Below are positions 7,529-16,200 of a DNA stretch of 22,323 bases, piece after piece (within the stretch, counting starts at the first letter, position 1; each line of letters opens with the position of its first letter). Below the pieces are notes generated by a model. It searched no databases and was not told the origin of the DNA. It was given only the letters and a program-made list of their open reading frames with translations. The translations under genes and the position numbers were made by a program. Origin of the DNA: a virus; the IMG/VR virus record IMGVR_UViG_3300030390_001215, positions 1 to 22,323 of that record. One strand, 5' to 3'.

Positions 7529-8662
7529 ATGTCAACAGAAAAAGAAACAAAAGGATCTTTAAAAATTAAAAAATCTTTATTAAAAAGTAAAGAAGAAATT
7601 AAAGAACCAATCGAAAAAACAGACGAACAACCTATAAAGGTTACAGCGTTAGAACCTGAGATTAAAGGCTTAGAGAAAAAACAAGAAGTAACAAAGGTTG
7701 AGTTAAAACCTGAGGCTACTGAAGAAGAAGAAATAATAACCATAGGAGAAACTAAAGAAGAAGAGCCTAGCGTTATTAAAGAAGTAACAGAAGAAGAACC
7801 TATTGAGCAAGAAATTGTAGTAGAATCAAAACCAGAAATAGTTTTACCTGAAAATGTAGAAAAACTAGTAGATTTCATGAAAGAAACTGGTGGTAGTATT
7901 GAAGACTATACAAGATTAAATGCTGATTACACAAAAGTAGATAGCAATACTTTATTAAAAGAATATTATAAAAAATCTAAACCTCATTTAGACAATGAAG
8001 AAATAGATTTTATAATGGAAGAAAACTTTCATTATGACGAAGATACTGATGAACAGCGAGACATCAAATTAAAAAAACTCGCATTTAAAGAAGAGGTTGC
8101 AAAAGCCCATGGATTTTTAGAAGACTTAAAAGGTAAATATTACGACGAGATCAAGTTGAGACCGGGCGTTACTCAAGAGCAAACTAAAGCTGTGGATTTT
8201 TTTAATCGATATAGTGAAGAACAAAAAGTGGTTAGCAAAAACCATGAAGAGTTTAAGTCTAAAACTAAACAACTGTTCTCTGATGATTTCAAAGGTTTTG
8301 ATTTTAAAGTTGGAGAAAAAAAGTTTAGATACGGAGTTAAAAATCCTAATGAAATTGCTAAAAAGCAAAGTAGTTTAAAGAACCTAGTGTCTAAATTTAT
8401 GGATGACAAAGGTAACGTAAACAATCACGCTGGTTATCACAAGGCTATGTACGCTGCAGAAAATGCAGACACTATTGCTCAGCATTTTTATGAGCAAGGT
8501 AAAGCAGATGCTGTAAAATCTGTCGTAGCTAATTCTAAGAATATAAAAACCGAAGTAAGAGAGACTCCAAAAGGTGAAGTTTATATTGGAGGATTAAAAG
8601 TTAAAGCAGTAACAGGTCAAGATTCTTCAAGACTGAAAATAAAAACAAGAAAATTTAACTAA
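7529..8662 (+). CDS. Probable capsid scaffolding protein
   Basis: A 377-residue, highly charged protein placed between portal and major capsid genes, where scaffolds usually lie. Residues 1-105 are dominated by Glu and Lys with acidic runs (EATEEEEII, ETKEEEP), probably disordered. Residues about 107-350 are mostly helical (LPENVEKLVDFMKETGGSIEDYTRLN; DEQRDIKLKKLAFKEEVAKAH). The extreme C-terminus is basic (SSRLKIKTRKFN), as in scaffolds that hold the coat protein by a positively charged tail. I saw no Ser/His/Asp or other protease motif, so a maturation protease fused to the scaffold is not supported. It starts after an A/T-only leader, and 17 bases separate it from the capsid gene. Function is inferred from position, charge and helix content. 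Confidence 0.7.
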   Translation: MSTEKETKGSLKIKKSLLKSKEEIKEPIEKTDEQPIKVTALEPEIKGLEKKQEVTKVELKPEATEEEEIITIGETKEEEPSVIKEVTEEEPIEQEIVVESKPEIVLPENVEKLVDFMKETGGSIEDYTRLNADYTKVDSNTLLKEYYKKSKPHLDNEEIDFIMEENFHYDEDTDEQRDIKLKKLAFKEEVAKAHGFLEDLKGKYYDEIKLRPGVTQEQTKAVDFFNRYSEEQKVVSKNHEEFKSKTKQLFSDDFKGFDFKVGEKKFRYGVKNPNEIAKKQSSLKNLVSKFMDDKGNVNNHAGYHKAMYAAENADTIAQHFYEQGKADAVKSVVANSKNIKTEVRETPKGEVYIGGLKVKAVTGQDSSRLKIKTRKFN

Positions 8663-8679
8663 AACAAAAATTAAAAATT

Positions 8680-10176
8680 ATGGGTGTATTATCTCCTCAA
8701 TTTGGTAATTTGATTCCTTCGCCAACAGCGCAGGCTTTATCTTCAAATTATCTACAATTTAACTCCGCCGCTGGCGGTGGGACGTTCGCACAACAATATT
8801 TACCAGAAATTTATGAAGCTGAAATAGAAAGATACGGTAACCGTACTCTTGGAGGTTTCTTAAGAATGGTAGGTGCTGAAATGCCAATGACGTCTGATCA
8901 AGTAATCTGGTCTGAACAAAATAGATTACATATATCGTATGACGGGTGTTCTCGTTTAGCGAATAACTTTACAATTAACATTAATCCTGGCGCTGTAGCT
9001 GGCATAACTAATGTACTAGCAACTAACATGACTGTTGTAATAATGGATCCTACTAAACCAGGAGCTACTATTCACGGATTTGTTGGTAACGTTGGTGCTG
9101 CAGCTGCTGGTGGTGCTGGTGGTGTAAACTCTGTGGATGTTTACCCTTACGATGCAGCTTCTCTAATAGGACTAAGTCTTACTGGATTAAAGCTATTCGT
9201 TTACGGTTCTGAATTCGCAAAAGGTACATTAGGATCTACAGAAAATATCCAGCCTTCATTTACACAATATTCTAACGCTCCGATCATTATCAAGTCTAAC
9301 TACCAAGTTAGTGGATCTGATACTGCTCAAATCGGTTGGGTTGAAGTTGCTGCTGAAGATGGAACTTCTGGTTTCTTATGGTACTTAAAAGCTGAAGGAG
9401 AAACAAGATTAAGATTCGAAGATTACTTAGAAATGAGTATGGTAGAAGGTGAAAGAGCACTATCTTTTGGTGGTGGTGGAGCTGATCTATCTTTCCTTAA
9501 TCAAGCTGTAGCTGGTAATTTACCTGCTGCTTCTGGATTTGGAGCTGCTGTTCAAGGTGCTGGTACGCAAGGTTTATTCTCTGCAATCAACACAAGAGGA
9601 AACGTTATGGCAGGATTCGGTGGATCTTTACAAGATTTCGATGATATCTTAATGAACTTAGATTCTCAAGGTGCTATTGAAGAAAACATGCTTTTCTTAG
9701 ATAGAGCTACAGAATTACAGTTTGACAATATGTTAGCACAGCAAAATTCTTACGGAGCTGGAGGTACATCTTACGGTGTATTTGAAAACTCTGAAGAAAT
9801 GGCGCTTAACCTAGGTTTTTCTGGTTTCAGAAGAGGTTCTTATGACTTCTACAAGACTAGCTGGAAATACTTAAACGATGCTTCTACTAGAGGTGGTTCT
9901 ACGAACTTCACATCTGGTGATAACATTGATGGTGTATTAATTCCTGCAGGAACTTCTACTGTTTATGACCAATTACTTGGTACAAACATACGTAGACCGT
10001 TCTTACATGTTAGATACAGAGCTTCACAAGCTGACGATAGAAGAATGAAATCTTGGATTACTGGTTCTGTTGGTGGTGTTTACACTAACACTTCAGATAG
10101 TATGCAAGTTTCTTTCTTATCTGAAAGATGTCTATGTACACAAGCTGCAAATAATTTCGTATTATTTACTGCTTAA
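8680..10176 (+). CDS. Major capsid protein (HK97-fold type expected)
   Basis: The coat protein of the head, 498 residues. The N-terminus (MGVLSPQFGNLIPSPTAQAL) and the segment LPEIYEAEIERYGNRTLGGF (41-60), followed by SDQVIWSEQ, match coat proteins of uncultured marine and crAss-like phages as I remember them. Residues about 103-180 look like a small beta-barrel insertion, with a Gly/Ala loop (GAAAAGGAGG, 139-148) and a closing FVYGSEFAKG strand. Position after the scaffold supports the call. Codon choice differs sharply from neighbours: about 17 of 28 Phe codons are TTC, against about 5 of 42 in the terminase (hand counts), as expected for the most abundant protein. It has an A/T leader and no Shine-Dalgarno; a strong hairpin terminator follows. 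No prodomain or cleavage site is evident. Confidence 0.9.
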   Translation: MGVLSPQFGNLIPSPTAQALSSNYLQFNSAAGGGTFAQQYLPEIYEAEIERYGNRTLGGFLRMVGAEMPMTSDQVIWSEQNRLHISYDGCSRLANNFTININPGAVAGITNVLATNMTVVIMDPTKPGATIHGFVGNVGAAAAGGAGGVNSVDVYPYDAASLIGLSLTGLKLFVYGSEFAKGTLGSTENIQPSFTQYSNAPIIIKSNYQVSGSDTAQIGWVEVAAEDGTSGFLWYLKAEGETRLRFEDYLEMSMVEGERALSFGGGGADLSFLNQAVAGNLPAASGFGAAVQGAGTQGLFSAINTRGNVMAGFGGSLQDFDDILMNLDSQGAIEENMLFLDRATELQFDNMLAQQNSYGAGGTSYGVFENSEEMALNLGFSGFRRGSYDFYKTSWKYLNDASTRGGSTNFTSGDNIDGVLIPAGTSTVYDQLLGTNIRRPFLHVRYRASQADDRRMKSWITGSVGGVYTNTSDSMQVSFLSERCLCTQAANNFVLFTA

Positions 10177-10192
10177 TATTTACTTAAAGGAT

Positions 10193-10223
10193 TGGGTGCT
10201 TCGGCACCCAGCTCTTTATTTTT
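10193..10223 (+). terminator. UUCG hairpin terminator after the capsid gene
   Basis: A perfect 7-bp stem, TGGGTGC (10193-10199) with GCACCCA (10204-10210), closed by a TTCG loop in its most stable C(UUCG)G form. It is followed by GCTCTTTATTTTT, a broken T tract. It is the most G/C-rich spot in the spacers. Only 23 bases remain before the next start codon and no promoter is recognisable there, so some read-through is probably needed. It may set the ratio of capsid transcript to downstream transcript or protect the capsid mRNA 3' end. Confidence 0.85.
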
Positions 10224-10246
10224 ACTAACTTTTATTATATTATATC

Positions 10247-11074
10247 ATGGCGAAAAACGCAAAAACACAAGAGGCTGTAGCTGAGAAACCAAAGGTTCAA
10301 GCACAACCAATACAAAAAAAAGTACCACACCCAGAAGATAACTGGGAACTTAAAGATAGAAAGTATTTTTTAGTAGGGAGAAAAACTCCTTTAACTTATA
10401 CTTTACCATCTAAACATACACAAAGATATCCTTTAATGTATTTTGATCCAATAACAGGAGTACAAAAAACAATTAGGTTTGCTACAAATCAGGCTTCGCC
10501 TTTTGTAGAAGATCAAAAAGGAGAAGTAACTTTGCAACATATTGTATTTCAAGACGGAGCTTTAGTAGTTCCTAAGCAAATGCAAAACTTACAAAAACTA
10601 TTATCATTATATCACCCAGGTAAAGACACTAGATACACAGAGTTTAAACCAGTTGAAGAAGCTAAAGATGAACTTGTAGATTTAGAGTTAGAAATCATAG
10701 CATTAAATGGAGCAAGAGATATAGATATAGAGCACGCAGAAGCTATACTTAGAGTAGAGCAAGGAAGCGGAGTAAATGAATTAACATCTAAAGAATTAAG
10801 AAGAGATGTATTATTATTTGCTAAAAAGAATCCTAGATTATTTATTGATTTAGCTAATGATGAAAATGTTCAATTAAGAAACTTCGGAATTAAAGCTAGA
10901 GAAAATGGAATAATTAAACTTTCTCAAAATCAAAGAGAATTTCTATGGGCTAGTAATGATAGAAAATTACTAACTATACCTTATGATGAAAACCCGTACT
11001 CAGCTTTAGCTGCATGGTTTAAAACAGATGAAGGCGTAGAAGTTTTTAAAATGATAGAGAAAAAACTATCATAA
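10247..11074 (+). CDS. 275-aa protein downstream of the capsid gene, function unknown
   Basis: Not recognised with confidence. Residues 1-30 are a flexible Lys/Gln/Pro-rich leader (AKNAKTQEAVAEKPKVQAQP). Residues about 34-110 look beta-rich (KYFLVGRKTPLTYTLPSK; YPLMYFDPITGVQKTIRF). Residues about 130-275 look helical (VEEAKDELVDLELEIIALNGARDID; LRRDVLLFAKKNPRLFIDLAND), ending AAWFKTDEGVEVFKMIEKKL. Position right after the coat gene would suit a head accessory, head-completion or decoration protein, but nothing in the sequence decides this. It stands alone between two hairpins, so its expression may be set apart from both capsid and tail genes. The start follows an A/T leader (ATTATATTATATC). 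Confidence 0.8.
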   Translation: MAKNAKTQEAVAEKPKVQAQPIQKKVPHPEDNWELKDRKYFLVGRKTPLTYTLPSKHTQRYPLMYFDPITGVQKTIRFATNQASPFVEDQKGEVTLQHIVFQDGALVVPKQMQNLQKLLSLYHPGKDTRYTEFKPVEEAKDELVDLELEIIALNGARDIDIEHAEAILRVEQGSGVNELTSKELRRDVLLFAKKNPRLFIDLANDENVQLRNFGIKARENGIIKLSQNQREFLWASNDRKLLTIPYDENPYSALAAWFKTDEGVEVFKMIEKKLS

Positions 11075-11085
11075 TCTGTAATACT

Positions 11086-11117
11086 AATATAGGGCTCGTT
11101 CACTCGGGCCCAATATT
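11086..11117 (+). terminator. Hairpin after the 275-aa gene (terminator-like, no T tract)
   Basis: GGGCTCG (11092-11098) pairs with CGGGCCC (11105-11111), seven pairs including one G-T. The loop is TTCACT. Beyond one A/A mismatch the stem continues as AATAT (11086-11090) with ATATT (11113-11117). The downstream sequence is A-rich (ATAATAAAAAAAT) rather than T-rich, so on the + strand it is an imperfect intrinsic terminator. It may instead be an RNA-processing or stability element. It lies 17 bases before the next start codon. Confidence 0.6.
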
Positions 11118-11134
11118 ATAATAAAAAAATACAA

Positions 11135-12088
11135 ATGGCAATAAACGTGGACACTGTTTACAAGACAGTTTTATTAATACTTAACCAGCAACAAAGAGGG
11201 TATATGACGCCTGATGAGTTCAATAGAGTAGCTACACAAGTTCAACTAGGAATATTTGAAAACTACGCTAACGATCTTAGTCAGCAAGTAAGAGTTCCTC
11301 AAAACGAAACTGAGTATGGTGATAGATTCAAAAACGTTTCTACTAAAATTGACATTTTTAAAAAAATTAGAACTTCCACATATAATAATATAGGAGGTTA
11401 TTATCAATTACCTACTGCTATAGATACTCCTTTAATAGCTCCTCAGGCTTTTACAGGCAATGGAGTGTTAACAGAGTTTACTTTAGTAGCACCATGGACC
11501 ACTCTTCTAGGTTCTATAAATTCTCAAGTTAAAATAACCGTAGCCGGTGTTGAAGTTTTTAACTGGACTTACGACAATCAACTACTTACAGTAACATTTA
11601 CAACTCCACCTGCCAACGCAACTGCAATATCTATATCTTTATATGCTATGGATTTTTATAGGCTAGGTACAGTTATATATAACGACGTTACAGAGCTTCA
11701 ATTGATGGATAGAAACGAATGGTATTTAATTAAAAAAGCACCTTTAGTAGCACCTACTACATCATACCCAGCTTGTTTATTTGAGGATCAAAAAATATAT
11801 GTATATCCTACTACAATAGTACCTGGTTTATCTACTAATAATACTAGTCCAATACAAGTTTCTTATATAAAAAAACCTTCAAATGTTGTGTGGAGCTCTA
11901 GCGCTGGAACTGTTGGACAATTGTTATACAATCCAACACTGTCTACTCAGTTTGAGTTACATGATTCAGAACAAACAAATGTTATACTACAAATATTAAC
12001 TTACTCAGGTGTTATTTTGCAAGATCCTAACCTAGTACAGATGATGGCTCAACAAGTACAACAAGAACAAATCAATGATAAAAGCTAA
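11135..12088 (+). CDS. Neck/tail ring (connector) protein with an inserted beta domain
   Basis: Probable ring protein joining portal and tail. The N-terminal helix region (VDTVYKTVLLILNQQQRGYMTPDEFNRVA, then QLGIFENYANDL) and the C-terminal segment QFELHDSEQTNVILQILTYSGV with DPNLVQ match a ring-protein family common in marine and crAss-like phages, recalled without a search. Between them, residues about 105-170 carry a separate module (FTGNGVLTEFTL, VKITVAGVEV, LLTVTFTTPPANATAISI). It has the pattern of small beta-sandwich units otherwise found in phage fibres and appliances. The family core then resumes (FYRLGTVIY). The following gene starts three bases after the stop, so the two rings are probably made together. 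The start is ATG after an A-rich leader without Shine-Dalgarno. Confidence 0.75.
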   Translation: MAINVDTVYKTVLLILNQQQRGYMTPDEFNRVATQVQLGIFENYANDLSQQVRVPQNETEYGDRFKNVSTKIDIFKKIRTSTYNNIGGYYQLPTAIDTPLIAPQAFTGNGVLTEFTLVAPWTTLLGSINSQVKITVAGVEVFNWTYDNQLLTVTFTTPPANATAISISLYAMDFYRLGTVIYNDVTELQLMDRNEWYLIKKAPLVAPTTSYPACLFEDQKIYVYPTTIVPGLSTNNTSPIQVSYIKKPSNVVWSSSAGTVGQLLYNPTLSTQFELHDSEQTNVILQILTYSGVILQDPNLVQMMAQQVQQEQINDKS

Positions 12089-12091
12089 TAA

Positions 12092-13294
12092 ATGGGACTA
12101 ATACAAGAAACTAACTTACAATACTACGCGGGAACACAGTTATTTACCCAGAACAATAATACTACAACTTTTCAAAGTACTTTTAACACAGACTTGATAA
12201 TACAAAGTGACAACCCAGCCGCTCAAGTATACCCTTTAAACAATGTTGATTTACAAATAAGTGTAGACGCTGGAGCAACTTGGACACCTTACAATACAAA
12301 TGTCAATCCTTTATTTACTTATAATTTAAGAATAGGAAATATAGTTAATGTTCCAAATGGTATACCCGCAGGAACTTGGTTAATGCTTCAGCTAAGAACA
12401 GCTGCTATTGATAATAATTACGGTGGTTATGAATATATAAAAATAAGTGATATAGTTAATAATTATTTAATGGCCTATGTTGGTCAAGATAAATTAATAC
12501 CTAATATAAAAAGAACAGACGTTGTATTTCACGCTAAACGTGGATTACAAGAATTTAGTTATGATACTTTAAAAAGTGTTAAAGCTTTAGAGCTTCAAAT
12601 TCCACCAAGTCTTTCTCTTATTATTCCTCAAGACTATGTTAACTATGTAAGGTTTTCTTATATAGACGCGATAGGTGTTAAGCATATAATATATCCAGCA
12701 AACAATTTAACAATAAATCCTAAGGCTTTAACACAAGATAGCTTAGGAGAACCAATACAAGACTCTAATGGTAACAACACGCAAGTGCCTGATACTACTA
12801 CTGAGTTATGGAGTAAAGCTAACACAAGATTAATAACAGGTCTTTGGCAAGAATATCCAGTTGGCAGTGCTTTTAACACAAACACATTTCCACAAAGTTA
12901 TTATCCTGACTGGTGGGTAGAACAACTAGGTCAAAGATATGGAATGGATCCTGCTACTACTCAAAAAAATGGATGGTTTACTATAAATGAAGTCAACGGA
13001 ACTTTTAATTTTTCTAGTAATTTAGCTAATCAGCTTATAGTTATAGAGTATATATCAGACGGTTTAGCAAGTGATTTAGATACTAGAGTACCTAAAATGG
13101 CTGAAGACGCAATGTATGCGCATATAAACCACGCTATACTAGGTAGTAGAATTAATGTACCTGAATATATAGTACAAAGATACAAGCGTGAAAGAAGCGC
13201 TAAATTAAGAAATGCAAAAATTAGATTATCTAACATTAAGCTTGATGAAATTACTCAAGTTATGAGAGGTAAATCTAAATGGCTTAAAAACTAA
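12092..13294 (+). CDS. Second neck/tail ring protein with extra N-terminal beta domain
   Basis: A 400-residue probable connector. The family core begins near residue 117 (ISDIVNNYLMAYVGQDKLIP, then VVFHAKRGLQEFSYDTLKS, 144-162) and runs to the basic C-terminus (YKRERSAKLRNAKIRLSNIKL). In related phages I recall the protein starting at this ISDI segment, so residues 1-112 appear to be an added domain. It is beta-rich (NNVDLQISVDAGATWTPYN; LRIGNIVNVPNGIPAGTWLMLQLRT). The core includes an acid-rich segment with conserved-looking Asp and Tyr (EYISDGLASDLDTRVPKMAEDAMY). The gene starts just after the previous ring gene and ends three bases before the muzzle-like gene, so these three are a coupled block. 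Which ring of the neck it forms cannot be told from sequence. Confidence 0.75.
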   Translation: MGLIQETNLQYYAGTQLFTQNNNTTTFQSTFNTDLIIQSDNPAAQVYPLNNVDLQISVDAGATWTPYNTNVNPLFTYNLRIGNIVNVPNGIPAGTWLMLQLRTAAIDNNYGGYEYIKISDIVNNYLMAYVGQDKLIPNIKRTDVVFHAKRGLQEFSYDTLKSVKALELQIPPSLSLIIPQDYVNYVRFSYIDAIGVKHIIYPANNLTINPKALTQDSLGEPIQDSNGNNTQVPDTTTELWSKANTRLITGLWQEYPVGSAFNTNTFPQSYYPDWWVEQLGQRYGMDPATTQKNGWFTINEVNGTFNFSSNLANQLIVIEYISDGLASDLDTRVPKMAEDAMYAHINHAILGSRINVPEYIVQRYKRERSAKLRNAKIRLSNIKLDEITQVMRGKSKWLKN

Positions 13295-13297
13295 CAA

Positions 13298-16200
13298 ATG
13301 GCAGAAGTTACTAATGCTTTTCTAAAAAGCAAAATGAATCAAGACTTGGACGCTAGAATTCTTCCTAAAGGAGAATACAGAAGCGCTTTAAACCTGCAAA
13401 TAAGTAGATCAGAAGGATCAACTGTTGGGGAGTTTGAACAAATTCCAGGTACAACGGAATTAGTTTCTGCTCTAGACTCTAATGCTAATTTAGAAATAAT
13501 TGGAACGTATGTAGATAACACTAATAAAGTTATATATTTATTTTCAACAACTTTTACAAGTACAGATAACAATCAAAGAGCTACTAATGCTGACAAATGT
13601 TTTATACATCAATTAGATTTAAGCACATCTTCTACGGCACCGCCTGTAAAACTAGTTGAAGGTAATTTTTTAAATTTTGACAAAAGATTTCCTATATATG
13701 GTATAAATTTAATAGAAACTTTGTTGTTTTTTACTGATAATAAAAATCAACCTAGAAAAATTAACGTAGCTTTAGCTAACCCAACAGGTGCTTCTGCTCC
13801 TACCAAGTACGCGTACGAGCCACAAATATCTGTAGCAAAATATTTTCCTTATCAACCTATAGTTGCTATGAATAGGTTTCAAACAAATACAACTGGCAGT
13901 GTTGGTACTTCAGATACTGTTTGGGGTATAGCTGACACTTCAAAGATTCAAGTTGGGGATATAATTACTGTTAAAGATAAAAACAATAGTACTGTTTTAA
14001 TTGATAATATAATATACGTTATTGGGGTATTTGCTTCTACTATAAAAGTATCAGCAGGTCCTAGTTCTGCTTTAACTGGCACCGTTAAGTTAGACTTTAG
14101 CAGACCTTCTATGACTAACAAGAAAGAAGAATACGTTAGTAATTTTTTTACTGGCAACGTTACAGCTGTTGCTGGTGGAGCAGTAGGAGATTTAATAACT
14201 GTTGGCTCTATACCAAATTCTACTTTTAAAGATCCTGTAATAGGTATGTTAGTTACATGTAGCACTGATGCGGTTAAAATAGCTACTGGTACTGGTGTAG
14301 TTCCAGCAAACACAGGTATTATACAGGCTGTAGCTAGAGTATCTGGAGGATTTACTATTACTTTAGACGTAACAAATACTTTAGCAGTAAACAACAAACT
14401 TGTTATAGGTAACAATCCAGATTATAATTCTACTTGGAAAGGTAATCCAGCTTTTTTAGAAGGAAGATATGTAAGGTTTAGTTATAGATTTAAATTTGAA
14501 GACAATGAGTACTCATTAATGGCACCGTTTTCTCAAATAATGTTTATACCAAAACAAAAAGGATTTTTTGGATTAGGCCAAGATACTTCTGATGAAGATA
14601 TGGATTCAGCTTACAAATCTACTATTTTAGCATGGTTTGAAAACAACGTAGACAGTATTGACTTAAGAATACCTATACCTAGAGAGATGGATCAAAGCCC
14701 TATACTCAATAGAACTGCTTTAAGTGCTTATTATTTAATTAGTGACATAGATATATTGTATAAAGAATCTGACGCTTTATCTGTTAAAGTATTAGATACT
14801 ATTTCATTAAGTTCTGATATAAATTTTACAGTTATTGACTATGATGATTTTGTTCAAGGAGATGTTAATCAATACTTTTATGATTATAATTATGAATCTA
14901 GCAAACCTTATAAAACTTTACCAGAGTCTCAAACCGTAAGAGTATATGACAGAGTTCCTATAAGAGCTTTAGCCCAAGAAGTTACTGGTAATAGAGTTAC
15001 ATATGGTAATTTTGTAGACAATCATACTGCGCCAGAAAATATAAACTATAACGCTTCTGCACAACAAAAATCAGTTGTATTTGATAACTTTACTCAGTTC
15101 CCAAACAGTTCCTTAAAACAAAACAGAACTTATCAAGTAGGTATAGTTTTAGCAGACATGTATGGTAGACAGTCAGACGTTATATTATCTAGTAATGATA
15201 ACGTTTTAGGTTCGTCAGGCTCTACAGTTTTTCATCCTTACACAGAAGCCGATGAAACTGCTAATGGTCAAACTTTTTCATGGATAGGTGATGCTCTTCG
15301 TGTTACTTTTAACGAGGCTATCGCCTCAAGAAATAGAAACTATGAAACAGGAGAGCCTGGTTGGTTTACCCCAACAAATCCTTTAGGTTGGTTCTCATAC
15401 AAGGTAGTTGTTAAACAACAAGAACAAGATTATTATAATGTTTACATGCCTGGTTTTGTAAATGGTTATCCTATTCATTCAACTACAGGGTTAGAAAGAA
15501 ACATTAGTTATTTCACGCCTTTGTTTGGTGACAACGTTAATAAAATACCTAGAGACTTAAACGAAGTTGGTCCTAATCAAACTCAATATACTAGTAGTAC
15601 TAAACTTTATTGCAGAGTAAACAATCCAAATATATTTTATAAAAGTAATGTCAATAAATATAATTCTAGTCCTTACAATATACAGTATTTTCCAGGAAAC
15701 AAAGGAGATACAGTTTTAAACATACAGACTATGATAGACGGAGAGCTTTGTGCTATTCCTTTTATATCAGGTAGATCAAAAGGTACTTACAATGACGTGA
15801 TACAAACCGGTAGTGCGCAAGTTTTTGCTCAAGCAGGTAACGGAAAAATACCTTGGGGAACAGGTCCTGGTGAGTCTAACGGTACTGGTTTATTAGCGGC
15901 TCCTTTTTATAATCTAGAAAATAATCCACTTATAGCTCAAGTGTCTATGGGAGCTTTAACAACAAACCCTGTAGGTGCTATATGTACTAACGAACAATAC
16001 ATTGTTCCTCCTGTTTCTGTAACAGATGGTGTTACTTATTCTTTTGGAAGTGTATTAACTATAGCTGAAACAGATCCTACAGAATCTTTATTAGCAATAT
16101 TTTGGGAGACTAGTTCTTCTGGTTATTTACCAGATTTTAACCAAACAATAACCACCCAAGATCCAGGTGTAACTTCCGCGACTGAATTAAGCTTTACTTT

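Noticed and set aside
7492-7878. Open frame on the minus strand opposite the scaffold gene
   Set aside because: It is Ser/Val-rich, as expected from the complement of a Glu/Lys-rich gene, and lies opposite a well-supported gene. The other minus-strand frames (for example 13948-14415, 2574-2897 and 21469-21903) are treated the same way.
9034-9150. Gly/Ala-rich capsid segment as a diversity-generating target
   Set aside because: No reverse transcriptase, template repeat or adenine-biased variable repeat is seen in the window. The segment reads as a flexible loop.
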